Assembly: GCA_027574665.1 (NCBI GenBank)
Contig: CM050659.1
Span: 18,639,001-18,703,000, forward strand
Length of the DNA: 64,000 nucleotides
Direction of reading: 5' to 3'
Source of the DNA: Rhynochetos jubatus
Taxonomy: Eukaryota; Chordata; Aves; Eurypygiformes; Rhynochetidae
How positions within the stretch are numbered: the stretch's first letter is position 1; each line of letters begins with the position of its first letter. Of the stretch, positions 39,241-51,200 are shown one piece after another. The notes beneath the pieces were generated by a model that made no database searches, was not told the origin of the DNA, and saw nothing but the letters and a program-made list of their open reading frames with translations. The position numbers and the translations under genes are program-made.

Positions 39241-39760
39241 TCAGGATCTAAAATTACCTTGGTTGCCACAAAAATAGGAGCTTACAATTCCCCTTTGCCT
39301 TGCAATTAGGTCTCTAAATCACTTAATCGTGGGAGCCAGATTTTCTAGTGGAGCTCATTCATAAGCAGAGTGAGCCAGCTGCAAAATATTTGTCACTGTC
39401 CAAATTCTCTCACATTTTCAGCATTTGGATCACAGGATTCTGTTCTGATCCAGGTCTAGGAGTAATGACAGAAAAATCATAGGAGGCCAGATAAATCAGA
39501 AATCATTTTCATCAGAAAGCACAGCTTCTCCTTCAGAAAGCGTTATACTCTGCCAATTCTTGCACTGAAACTGTAATTCAATCCTTTAAACTTCTCTGCT
39601 GTTCGGCAAATTGCAAGCCTTGATATTGAAGGATGCTGAACAATTATTCTAACAATGCCTTATACTTTGTTTGCTAATTAGCTAGCTAAAAATTTCATCA
39701 GCATGAAATTTATCAGTCTGATCATTATAAGCACCTTCTTTAAAAGTCGAAAATTAGGAG
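39241..39760. promoter_or_regulatory. Candidate conserved non-coding element with palindromes
   Basis: Unique AT-rich tract without an open frame of 60 codons. It contains a perfect 12-bp palindrome TTAGCTAGCTAA (39678-39689) followed directly by a hairpin of AAATTTCAT (39690-39698), loop CAGC, and ATGAAATTT (39703-39711). The upstream CTAATTAG (about 39674-39681) is a homeodomain-type palindrome. Motif density and lack of repeats resemble vertebrate developmental CNEs. Conservation is not shown. Confidence 0.3.
39678..39711. repeat. 12-bp palindrome abutting a 9-bp hairpin
   Basis: TTAGCTAGCTAA is its own reverse complement, and the next base starts a perfect 9-bp inverted repeat with a 4-nt loop. 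Together they make 34 bp in which nearly every base is part of a symmetric element. These could be paired dimeric homeodomain sites or a cruciform-prone spot. Confidence 0.85.
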
Positions 39761-41289
39761 CATCTTCTGTAGAGACTCTGATATACCAATTATATCAGTT
39801 CTACCAAAACATGTGTACACAACTGCAGAGTAAAATAACCTCAAAATACTGTAGAACAAGGAATATTTGATGTAAATTACATTCTTCTCCCACATTCACC
39901 AATCTCAATAATAATTTACAGTAATTAAAATTACAAGCCAACAGAGTGTTACCAGGAGTAGGTACCTCATGACAGGTGCTCAGCAAGTACTGAAATAAGT
40001 AGTTCTGTACTCAGTACTAAGTGCTTATATTGTTGACAGCGTAACAAATGGTTGCATTTGTTATGCTTTCTCAAATAATTATTTGCTAGAAGATCATAAT
40101 CATCTAATAAAAATGTGTTTGTTTTTGAACTGGACCTAATTATCAGTTTTAAAAGCCAGTGACAACATATGTACTGGAATCCATTAGCAAGTTCTGCATA
40201 GAAAAGGTGACAGGGTAATACACCAAAAATTACTTTGGTGCTTTATGAGACCATCTTCCATGGGAAATCAATGGGATTTAAGCGCCTGAAACCCACCTCT
40301 CTTTTCAAAAGGAGATTTTTTTTTTTTTAATTATTGGGATACCACAAAGAACACTGCCATCACCCCAACAAATCCCTCTCGCACTTGAGCCAAAGCTTTT
40401 TTTTTTTTTCCTCTCTCCATATGCAGAAGCTACCAGTAAATAACCTGAGATACATTCCACATTTCAGCAACTCCAAATACTACAGTGAGTTTCTGGGCAG
40501 GTGCAGAAATCAAACATGCCCATTGTACTGCAGGGCTGAGCGAAAGAACATTTATTTACTCAGAGATCACAATCTGCCAGTCTACCTGGAGGATTGAGGA
40601 ATTTTAGGATCAACTCCTAGTCATCAGCACCAACTTCTCTTTCATCAAGAGGTGTCAGAGATTTAACATCTTTTAAACATCATTCCTCAGTATTTTTAAA
40701 CATTATTGCATCAGTATTTATGACTGAATTACAGTTCAATAAGGCGACCCACTGAATCATCCCAGTTCCTCAGGATAAAAATTCTGCAGGTGAACAGCCT
40801 CTCCCTCCCCAAACGTCCTTCAGGCAGCAATGAAACATGAAGGAGGCTGCAGTGTGCGTATTGTGGTGACATGAGTTACCTCTCTGAATAGTTCTCAGTG
40901 AAAAGCAGGACAAGAGTCTCAAGAGGCTTACAGGAAGGATAAAAAAGAAAGGAAACAAGGAGAAATGCCAATTTACTTGTAATGCACAGTAATGACTTGC
41001 TTGGCTGTGTCAAAGAAATCATCTGAGCTTCCAAGTATCAATATCCATAGCAATAAAAAAAAATAACTTCAGAAGACAAGGGAAACAAAACAGTATTTGG
41101 AAGCTTTCAAAGACTTTGTGTGTAACTGAACGTTTGCTTTAAATTAATAATCCTTTTTCAACTGCACAGCAGATCAGTTTCTGGCTACACAACAGTTTTC
41201 CAAAAATGCTGGTTATTGTAGTAACGCTTCAAGAAACGAATACGCTAGCTGGTATTAGAAATCATAGGAGCATTATTTACCTCCACTGA
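39761..41289. other. AT-rich unique non-coding DNA with T-runs and a small tandem duplication
   Basis: T13 runs lie at 40316-40328 and 40397-40409. At 40671-40716 a 22-23-bp segment beginning TTTTAAACAT and ending TCAGTA occurs twice in tandem with a few differences. No gene or transposon was recognised. Confidence 0.6.
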
Positions 41290-41600
41290 ATACGATCTAG
41301 ATGCTTAGCAAATAAAATGCAGCTTAATTAAGTGATTTTATCTAAGGAACTTTGATTTGATAATAAGTAGTTTAAATATCAGCTCCTATTTTTTTATTTC
41401 AAGCATTTCAATTATTATGAACAATAGAATTGGTGTTATTGCAGTAACAATTTCTCATGCCAGTGGAAAGGACTTTTAATATAAATTCATAATGACACCA
41501 TCGTATAGACCCAATTCTAATCTGGAAAGCATGCCGCGCATCTGAAATTGGTGTTCATGAATCACAACCTGGCTTCCTACTGTGGATACCGTTCCTGTTC
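41290..41600. promoter_or_regulatory. Candidate conserved non-coding element
   Basis: Unique AT-rich tract with CTTAATTAAG (41324-41333), TTTGATTTGATAATAAGTAG, AATTATTATGAACAATAG (a SOX-type ACAAT core) and TAATATAAATTCATAATGAC. No open frame of 60 codons and no repeat. Among the tracts here it is one of the most enhancer-like by motif variety. Assignment is inference only. Confidence 0.3.
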
Positions 41601-41784
41601 CTGACATTTCTTCCAAAAGCAACCAGCAGTGCTAACTGTGCACTGCCGTCAGAGCTGGCAGTACACAAGTCCAAGGGCTGAAGTTTAAGCAGTTTCATTT
41701 GTTCCGTTAAGATGTGGATCTGTTCACTCACTTATATGCTCTGCTAGATCAAAGTCCATCTTGGTGGCAATGGAAATCACACAT

Positions 41785-41890
41785 ACCTGGTCTAGTGGAG
41801 GGTGTCCCTGCCCACGGCAGGGGGCTTGGAACTAGATGGTCTTTAAGGTCCCTTCCAACCCAAACCGTTCTGTGACTCTGTGATTCTATG
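41785..41890 (+). mobile_element. CR1 LINE 3'-end fragment, 5'-truncated
   Basis: Plus-strand copy of the CR1 3' end: ACCTGGTCTAGTGGAGGGTG, TCCCTGCCC, then GGTCCCTTCCAACCCAAACC, ending in the degenerate octamers CTGTGACT, CTGTGATT, CTATG that replace the poly(A) tail in this family. Only about 106 bp remain, and no ORF2 sequence. It lies 5.5 kb from the minus-strand copy and in the opposite orientation; each is an independent insertion. Confidence 0.95.
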
Positions 41891-43975
41891 TCACATTAAA
41901 GACAAAGTTAGGGCTACAGGCAGTGTATGTGTATAGAGCTGCCAGCCAGTCCTGCAAAGCCGAACCCTTTCAGGGTCAGTACCAGCACCTCCTGTGCACA
42001 GCTTTCACCTACTGGCATGTGACTGCCCACTGGAGCAAGCCCAGAGAGGACTACAGCTTAGTTCAGGATAGTAACTACTACATTTTGGACCCACGCTTGG
42101 AACGCGTGCTGGGTAAATCCCTCAGGAAGTATTTAGCCACAGGTACAGAGTGGTCTGTCCCGTATCACACCATGGCTGATGGTTGCTCAAAACAGTGGAG
42201 CTGGATGAGGAAGGAGTATGCACAGCTCCACCACTGGAGACGGCAACAAGGGAAGAACTCTGGCCAACAGCACTCCCTTTGACTCTGGTGAAGCTTCACA
42301 AATAGCTCCTCTCCTAGAAAAACACCAGACACAGCCCTGGCCAGTGGTTCCTGCAGGACTTCCAGACCTTGCCGGGGTTCAATGCTTTGTAGGAAAGGGA
42401 GGCAGGAGTAGGTTGTGTAGGTGCCGGATGCAGCAGATTGAGAAATTTTCTGTTGTCTTCTGCGCATGACTCTCCAATCAGCTCTTCACAGCTATTTTCA
42501 AATCATAAATCTGCAGGGCAGACCACCTCTGGCTAACAACCCAACTAACAGCGGTGGGGGAAACCCCTCATCTGTCTCATGGTGAGTGCTGAAGTAGAAA
42601 ATGCTCTCAGCTTTATTTGAAGAAATGGGACAACCGTGGCAGTTCTTCTAGTTTCAGAATAAAACGTCCATCTAAAAATAGCATGGCAAATCACCACTGT
42701 AGCATCTCAGCTTTCTCAGACACACAGCCATCCCAGAGCACCTGCCCAGAGAGCTGCCCCAGCATGTTCCAGGGTTTAGCCCGCAGTCTGCAAACGACGA
42801 TTATTCTGCATGTGGAATACATACATTCTGCGCATGTGTGTGCGCGTCTAGGCACATGTCTATTTCCACACTGATACATCTGCATAATCCAGCCTTTCTA
42901 CATGAATTAAGCCGAACGGTGATCACAACCTGTTATTTAAATATCACCAAGGATTAGAAGGTTCAGAAAGACTCCAAACCCCATAAAGTGATGCTAAGCA
43001 GGATTACTTCCTGGCAGCATGTGGATACAAGTGTAAGCTGATTATATGTTTTCATGACCTACATCAGCACATAAGGAAGAGCCACAGTCCTCCCCCTCCT
43101 CAAACAGAATCAAATCAAGCGGCATACTTCCCAGTGACGGATTCCAACTCACCCTCTTCCTTCCTTGCTCTTTAATGAATAAAAAGAGGAGAAAGATGAG
43201 AGAGACACTTCTGCAGCTGAAACAAGGTGGAACTGCTGAGCTATAGGAATAACCACAGCGTTGAGTCAATGGCATTCAAAGCACTAACAGCGGGAGTCCA
43301 TTGAAAAACAGGTAATAAGGAATTTGAATCTCAAGGTAGATACAAGGTCAATGCAGCTGGTGGGAGAAAGCTGAGGGGGAAGGAAAAAAAAAGAAAAGAA
43401 AAAACCCACCAGGGACTATTCATATTCTAAACATTCCTAGAGTATTTGGTATGCTCCTACCTACTTACTGCTAATTTATATTACACTGCTTACAACTAAA
43501 AAAGGAAAGAAACACTGCTAATTATAACAAGGTGCTACATACCCACAGCAATGCCATCCTTACAGGTCAAGGGCAGCATCTTCTGTTACGCTGCTTGAAA
43601 GAGGCTAAATAATACAGTAACTCTGTTTGCAAAATCATACAAGCAAAACAAATGTCATTTTTCATGCACAGAGCAGTTACATTTCTTCACGCATATAATC
43701 TTTAATTATTAAAGAAACTGTGATGTCAAAAATAAAGCTGCCAAAACAATAAGGAGCTGAAGACAGCTTCTATATTCAGACTCACAACTCTCATTTTACA
43801 TGAAGGTTGTAATACAGGAATGCAGCACCAGAGCAGAAAGCAACATTAAGTGACCTGTGTACTATACCCAGTTTACACTGACAAATACCTTCAATAAATG
43901 CCAGTGCTAGCTTTCATTCAGACTCGGGCATGCTTGGGAGCAACAGAAACCACGACCTCCAGCATTTATGGAGTT
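41891..43975. other. Unique non-coding DNA, no gene seen
   Basis: A 119-codon plus frame (41923-42282) starts just after the CR1 tail. It is not CR1 ORF2 and has no recognisable domain. A/G-rich low complexity lies at 43376-43405. A perfect inverted repeat around one base is present at 43699-43715 (TCTTTAAT, T, ATTAAAGA), a homeodomain-type site. No repeat family otherwise. Confidence 0.5.
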
Positions 43976-43979
43976 TTTC

Positions 43980-44092
43980 AGTGTTAGAGAGGGAGCTAGT
44001 GTTGGACTATTTGTAACACAATGTCCAATCCTGCCAAAAAGGGTTCTAACACTAAAGGCAAGGGATAAAACATGCTGGTCGCAGCATGTTTT
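43980..44092. repeat. Cluster of nested and adjacent inverted repeats
   Basis: AGTGTTAGA (43980-43988) pairs with TCTAACACT (44045-44053). Inside, TTGGAC (44002-44007) pairs with GTCCAA (44023-44028). Fourteen bases downstream AAAACATGCT (44067-44076) pairs with AGCATGTTTT (44083-44092) around GGTCGC, whose outer G and C extend the stem to 11 bp with a GTCG loop. The stems are too short and interrupted for a standard pre-miRNA. No target-site duplication was seen flanking the outer arms, so a miniature transposon is not supported. Confidence 0.8.
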
Positions 44093-46095
44093 CCTCTACC
44101 CGGATTAAGAGCTGTTCAATAAAAGTATAATAGAATCTGTAAATCCACTCTGACTGAAGAGCAGTGTGTCTGACGTTGAAGATACAGAGCTGTCATAGCG
44201 GCGATAACCTGCACAGTGAACGGTAGGCATCTGGGTATGGATAATGCATCATCTGACAGCACTAAAGTCTAAAAAAATAAATTAAACCAAAATAAAGTAA
44301 AAACTGGTTATACCACCGACTACCTTAAGCTTTGCATTAAACAGGCACTGGTGTGTATTATCTGCTCCTTCTTTAAAAGCATGTTATAAACAATTTGTTT
44401 TAAAATTCTAATGTGTAATTAACACTCCCAGCCAGTGCCTGGCCCCACTCTGACACCCAAGCCCGCTGCCTGAGCAGTCACACTGGTATACTAAAGGATC
44501 AGTTCCTGCAGCTGGCATACCAGCAAAGACCACGCACTCACTCTCCAGAGGGTTTTTGCCGCACACAGCCCAGCATCTGGGAATTGCGATGTGCTGCTGG
44601 TCCTGGTGGACAAGATGCAATAACTACCAGAATCCTAAATTTTGAAGGTTTTCCTTTTGCTTCAGTGAGTGCGCAAAAACCATCCTGGGAGAGGGATTTG
44701 GGGCTTTACACCTTCCCTCTCTAGAAAAGCCCCCAAGGCTGTTCCATACCTCCCCCCTCTTCTTTAGTCCTCTTAACCCTGATACTTTTTCCACTGAAAT
44801 GCAGTCCCTCGCACTCTGGAGTCACCACTCCTGCACCTTCTCAGGAGTCCTCACCCTGTTTCCTCCCCCAAAAGAGTTGGCCTTTCCCCAAAGCTGAAGC
44901 CCCCCAGAAGTAACACACCCCTACGTTTGAGCAACTGCTGTGTATTTCCATGTCAAAAAGGTCTCCCCTCCTCTACAACCTTGTGCTATCACTGCAGGTG
45001 AATACCCCAGATGATTTAGGGCAACACACAAGCAAGACTCCTGGCAAGTTCATACAAGTTTTACATTGCTGAGAAATGAGGCCCATGGGAATCTGAGTTT
45101 CAGCAATGCAGATGGACTCCAGAACCATTCCCTCCGTTACCTCCTTATGATACCAGTGATTTCTAAGCTCGGATGAATCAGTGAAACAGAAATGAAGAGA
45201 CTAACTCCATCACAAAGCATGGTAACACAGAACCACACCTGCAGCTTCTTCCAAATTCAGGCAAATACCACCCAGCATGGACACACTGAGAAAAATCAAC
45301 GGAAGAGTCAAAACAGCCAGAAAATGCAACCTGCCAACACAGGAAGAGGCTAAAATTTTAGAGCACAGTAGTCCAGACCTGAAAACCCTCCACATACAAA
45401 AACCTACAGCCAGGTTTCATCATTAAACACGATGTGACTGCCTGTAACCACTAAATTTTTATAGCTCCTTTAGCAGTCCCATCCTACTCAAATTAGCTGC
45501 GAGTTCATTAAAACAGACTAATGTACAGGTCTAACTTCTGCAGTGCCTTGCAGGAGGAAAAGGTAGAGATCTGAGCTGATTAAGACGGCATTTAACCCAG
45601 TAACTGTAGTGTAAAAAGGGACTGAAAGTATGATCAACTGAATTAACAACTTCACTTTTGATCTAGCAGAGAGAAATCCACAAACATCAAATGCGGGTTT
45701 TACTTAGCCCCTGCATATCTGCAACTTGCCCTAAGATGTCAGCTCTTCTCACACACATCGGACATGAATCACAAATCCTGTGATTGCGCCTGCCAAGGCT
45801 CCTCTGAAGAGGGTAGGAATTCCTCCCCCTCCCACCTCTTTTCTAAGGCAAGATGGTTCCTGCTGAATACACATATCAGAACAAATCAGCAAGGTATTGA
45901 CCTGTTTGGATGTCAAGTCATTAGTACAAATAGAAAACGTTGGCGAAAAGAAAGAAAAAGATGCTTTGCAATAAAGGCAAGAATGATCTGCATCTCAAAA
46001 GGTCAGGCTCTTGTCAGAACACAAAAATTTATGGAATATGTGGAAGGATCTTTAGATGCATCTCAAGCATAAACAGGGTAAGATGTTTTCAAACA
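44093..46095. other. Unique non-coding DNA, no gene seen
   Basis: Open frames of at most about 100 codons, none recognisable. 44270-44420 is AT-rich. No repeat family or RNA gene recognised. Confidence 0.55.
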
Positions 46096-46400
46096 ATGTT
46101 TGAAGCTGCGGGGGAAGATGCCAAAGGTCTCAGCAGGGGAAGGGACCAGCCGGGGAGGAACGGGGCGCCACGGCCTCACTGGCAGATGGCCAGCGGGCAC
46201 AAGGCTGGCAGGCAGGGCACCATCCCTGGCATGCCTCAATACTGGCTGAAAAAGCCACAAAAAGCAGGGTTTGCCGAGGCAGCGGCACAGCACTGCCAGC
46301 CACAGCAGTGCCTTGACAGCATTCGCGGAGGTAGTAATTGGCAACCACGCGGCCTGCTGGATGGACAGACAGATCCTGCTGGAAAGCAAACCCTCGGTTA
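46096..46400. promoter_or_regulatory. Small CpG-rich cluster
   Basis: Thirteen CpGs by eye, concentrated at 46150-46195 and 46274-46350, in GC-rich sequence with opposing open frames (45940-46401 plus, 46063-46389 minus, 46130-46465 minus). All three are explained by low stop density and have no recognisable domain. Candidate orphan CpG-rich regulatory DNA or decayed exon; inference only. Confidence 0.25.
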
Positions 46401-48040
46401 GCTAATTTAGAAGACAGGCAGGTGTACTCTGACAAATACCTCCCCCACCACAAGCATGAGCACACACTCCACGGATCTCAAGATGTGCATGCAAAACACT
46501 GCTTCTCCCAGGATTTCTATTATTTTAGCTTTATAAAATTATTGCTTTAAATTAGTTTGCGGCCTGGCAGTTGGCTGCGTTTCAGAGCTATTGCAGCCCA
46601 CACAGCTAGATTTTTCTTTTTCAAGGCACAAAAAAGTGGTGGTGGGGGGAATGTCTAAACAATACCATAATCTTGATGAAAGCTAAATAATCCAAATCCT
46701 TTTCTATTCAGAAAGAATTGATATGCCAATCCCTCCATTCTAAGAGCTGGCAAATTTTGAAAGGGAGATTTCAAGATGCCTTTATCTACCTCTCACCCTT
46801 AACCTATTTTATGCAACTTCAGCAGTTGCTAGGCTGGCACCAGCAGACAGTCACTACCTTGGCTCTTCATCACAAAGCTGGTTTCCCCAAACCACTTCTC
46901 CCTCCGGTCCTTCAGCTACAATTCGGACCCTCTGCCAACTAAACTGAACGTTGACCTATTTTTTGTAGTTGAGATATGGGAAGAAGATACCAGGACAACC
47001 ACTCTGCAAGGAAGGAAAGCACCGTTCAAAACATTAACGATGCTACAAATGGCAGAACCTAATCCTCTCCTGTGCATGACCTATGGCTCATCAACCCTTC
47101 AAGACAAGACGAGTTTATTCAAAGCCCAACTGTTTCCAAGCCAAACTAGCTGAAACTAGAAGCAACAAGCAGAGATAGTGTCCAAACAGGCAGCCTGTAC
47201 AGACCACCACCATCACCATCATCCACCTCCTGGGTCCAACAACATCACTTCCCCTGGATTTGCACTGGATCTGCTCGCTAAGACCTGTGCAATGCAAAGC
47301 CCTCCTAGTAATTCTGGCATCCCTCAGAGGCCACCTGGGCCCGCTTAGTTCCAGCTTAGTTAACTGCTGGCAGATCCTGGCCCTCTTGCACCTAGAGATG
47401 AACCACCTCCAGCTGCGACCAACTTCTGTCTGTCAAGCACCACTAAGCAGCAGGCAAAAGCTCCTCCCACTTTCATCCCTTACTCCTCAATAACACATCT
47501 GATACTCTAAGCACTGTTTCTTGTCAGCCTAGCAGGACTTGTGCATGTAGACCTTACAGCCCACATTGCCACACTCAGGCTCCCATCCGGCCCCTCTCCC
47601 CGGCACAGCGGAGCAGGGTCACTGATGCTGGATGAGCATAGTTCTGCATCCCTGTACCTCTCCACTGAGTGTCAAAGCTGCATCACAGGGGCTTGAGATA
47701 ACATCATCAAAACTGTATCTCTGTGTCTGCAATGAAGTGCAGGCTCTTACTAACCTCTCTCTTTATTAGATAAAAATCCTTTCAAAATTGGTAAATTAAT
47801 GGCTATATGCCAGGCTTAGGGCTCTAGAGACAGGAGAGGAAATCCTGACAGGGTTTGTTCCAAATTTGCTTTGCTAGCAATAACCCTAAAGAAACAGCTA
47901 AATGAACACAAATGCTATATTTTATTCCTACTGTGGATTTTTACTTTTTTATTTTATTGTAGGATATTTAGTTTATAATGAAATATGAAATTCAGTGACG
48001 GGATTTTTAAAATACATAGCAGTAGCAAATCTTAAACTTG
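46401..48040. other. Unique non-coding DNA, no gene seen
   Basis: Short frames only. A short CAC/CAT trinucleotide stretch occurs at 47205-47228. 47920-48040 is strongly AT-rich. No repeat family or RNA gene recognised. Confidence 0.55.
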
Positions 48041-48240
48041 CTTTTTATGGAATATTTTTAGAACCCTCTCCAAAACAACGTATTTGCAGCTCCCATGGTT
48101 GCCATCAAATGTCAGCATTTGACAGTTTCCATACAGTTATCTCTCAGACAACAGTTTCTGCCTGTAATTAGGACAATAACTGTAAATCTGAAGTGGCTGT
48201 TGGTAAACAGTGGCATTTTGAAGGCAGGTTAGTGAAGAGA
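48041..48240. promoter_or_regulatory. Candidate conserved non-coding element with two inverted repeats
   Basis: TCAAATG (48105-48111) and CATTTGA (48116-48122) form a hairpin with loop TCAG. TACAGTTAT (48132-48140) and ATAACTGTA (48176-48184) form a second 9-bp inverted repeat. The second spans CAACAG and CTGTAATTAGGACAAT, which contain a homeodomain core and a SOX-type ACAAT. No open frame crosses the tract. Dense symmetric motifs in unique sequence suggest a regulatory element; conservation is not shown. Confidence 0.3.
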
Positions 48241-51200
48241 CTGAGACCTGTAAGAGCAAGGTTCGGGGGTGTCCCGTCAGGTCTCATCAGAACCACAATG
48301 CTGTGCTCATGTCTAGCTGCCTTTTTTATCAGGAACAGGAAAGCATTGAAATAAAAATGTGACTCAGTTGAGTCACAACCAAAACCAGATTTTTATTTGT
48401 ATTGTTTACACAAGGAAAATTTTGCCAAAAGATTATATACCCACTTTAAATACTTTACATGCAAAGGAACCCCACAGAGTCAAACTAAGAGCTTTCTCTT
48501 TTCTTGACGAAGCCGGCAGTTGGTCATATATTACTCAGCCACATTCATGGAAAAGTCAAAGGAATTGCACTTTTTTTCCTGTTCCACCTTTCCCCTTTTC
48601 TGGTCATTTATCTCAAGATCAGAATAATCCAAATAAATTCTCATCAGCAGACATTCCTTATCCTGAAAACCCTTGAAATTTCAATGTGCTACCATTTCCT
48701 ACTTGAACAAAAAGAAATACACTTTTTCTGTCCCAGCGAGGAATAAATGTACATCTGCAATGAGCATGGGCTAGCAGAAGACAACTGATAGAGGACATGT
48801 GGGAAAAGGACATACAGCCTTTGATCTTACCACTGTCCAGCTGCCCTCCCACATCCCAGGAAAGTCTCCAGACTCTAGTAGGGGAAACCATCTCAGTATA
48901 TTCATGCAGCCCTTTGTACACAGACAAACACAAACCTGAACCCATACGCCCCTCACATGTTGTTCTGTTCTCCTCAGATGCAGCCACCATCCAGGTAGCC
49001 AGATTGCAGTGTAGGCTGGCTTTGTTGTTATTCAGAAGTGGCAAGGTGCTAGAAATCAGATGTTGGTAAACTTTCAAGTGCAACACAAGTTGTTTTCAGT
49101 ACACTATGAAATCCTACCTAAAGTTTAACATGTAAATATCCCCCATCATCCACCCACAAGCTTCTCAAGCCTTGCCTGAAAGACAAATTGAGGGCCAACA
49201 CCCATCCTTTGCTATAAGCTCCAAGTCTTAAGAGCTTTGCAGAGGAACCTTTAATGTTTTTGGTGTACTTCAATAGGATTTTGTACTTGCACTCGTGACA
49301 CCACAGCTGAATTCAAATATACCAACAGAACAGCAGCTAACACAAGCAATTTCTTCTGATGTTCAGAAGGCAAAGGTATTTTACAATATAAGAACCAAGT
49401 GCCAGTTTAATGACTCCTCAGTGTTCCTAAAAGAATTGCAATTTTGAGAATGTATGAAAGAAAATATGCTGGACACGCTAATTGCATCTTCTGTCCTCAA
49501 AGACCAAAAGGGAAACCAATTATCACATACACTCAACAGGCTACAGCACCAAAATACCCATCAGCATAAGGCAGCAGCTCCAGCAGCACATCATTCTATG
49601 CAAAGTCTGTTGTCTTTGTGCAATCAGCAGTTGAAAAGTTTGCTTGATGGTTGCACAGGAGGGTAAACACAAGTGAATACAGGTGGCATTTCATCCAGAG
49701 TTCATTGTACACTGCAGCTGAGGATGGGAAAATTATTAATTTTTTTAAAGACGTACACAAGAGGAAAAAAAGTTGCCTCTTCCTGAGCTACACCCCAACC
49801 CTGAAGAACACAAACCCATGCAAGGACTCCTCTGAGCCATGGTCTCAGCATGCAGTTCCCAGAGCAAAGGCACCCAGAGCAATCGCACTGAAGAGGATCC
49901 AGAAGGGTGAACTAGCTTTATCACATGCTTCAGAGGCTGACAGCCCTTCCATTTCCATTTGTCCAGCTAGTATTCAGCCCAACTCCTCTCCTGAAAGTGT
50001 CCAGAAAAATTAAAAGGGAAGAACTGCATCCTTCTGTGAGAAAGCAAGGAGAAGGGATTGCAGTCTTGCACAGACACTAGTGAGGTCCCTTTTGAATGTG
50101 ATTGTGCTTCACGAGACGTAGCAATTAAGCAACACTCAGAGCACCTCCTTCTCCAGCCCGCACCAGGGAGGGCAGCAGCTGTCACACCACCCCTGTTCGA
50201 GGTCTCCAGTCATGTAGGCAAAATTGAATTTCGCTGCCCATGGATCAAGTCTGGGTTGCTCCAGCCGGTGGGAGACACATGAGGAGTCAAACTTGCTGTT
50301 CCGGCTACCACGGATGGGATAGCAGAGAGGCAGCCAACAGCAGCTGGAGCTGGGACCAAGCCATCTCCTCCATCAGACATTTGCCTCCAGCCCGGCTCTC
50401 CAGGGCTCTGGCACAAAGGATGAGGCAGCCAAGCAGCAGCTGCTGGGGCTGCCCCGGCCCCAGCACCCTTCTGCTTTGCCCAGCACTGCTTGGTGTCACA
50501 CCTCAACCTAGCAAACCTGCACAACTCAAGAAAGGCACAGGAGGCGGCCTCTCCACAGCAAAAGAGAAACAAGAGGATCTCTCTCGTAAGGTTGAGAATG
50601 TTCTTAAAGCAGTATCTTACTAGCCTTCCTAAAAAGTGAGAAATAATTGCTATGAATACAGCGTGAGCAAAGCAGGCAGAAACTGGACCTGTTATGAGTA
50701 GGAGCTTAGAACATTACAGCCAGCTTATTAGGTCACGAGACACAGTTAATTTTGATGAGGAAAATGAAGTGCCCAGCTTGCTTTTGGTCAAGTCATCTAT
50801 TTTATGAGAATTGCAGTCCATTTGCTTTTAATTTGTTCCAATGACTTGAAAACCCATATTTATTTTTTTTTTATACTAAAGAAACAAAAGATCTTGCAGG
50901 TGATGAACAAATACAAAGGAAGATCTGTGGTAGCTGGCCAAGGGAGGAAGATGTAGAAATAATCACATGAAGAACCAAACACAACAAGTTAGTTGCTGTG
51001 CAAAGCAGCAACCACATTTTCAGAAACCATACCCAAAGGAGGGAGGAAAGGGACACAAAGTTGCCCTGGCCTGACAGGACACACACCCCTGGGGCACACA
51101 TCACAAGCGCTGCCAGAGGGAAGGCAGGGCATTCCCCTCCTGCAAACAACTACATGCACACGGACTTCAAGCTAAATTCAGCACCAGCGCCTCTGAGTTC

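Noticed and set aside
41923..42282. 119-codon plus frame directly after the CR1 tail
   Set aside because: It lies downstream of the CR1 3' end, so cannot be CR1 ORF2. No domain and no splice context that I could trust.
43980..44053. Terminal inverted repeats considered as a miniature DNA transposon
   Set aside because: The arms are only 9 bp and I see no flanking target-site duplication or second copy.
44067..44092. Hairpin considered as a microRNA precursor
   Set aside because: An 11-bp stem is far shorter than the 25-30 bp needed for a pre-miRNA, and no known mature sequence is recognised.
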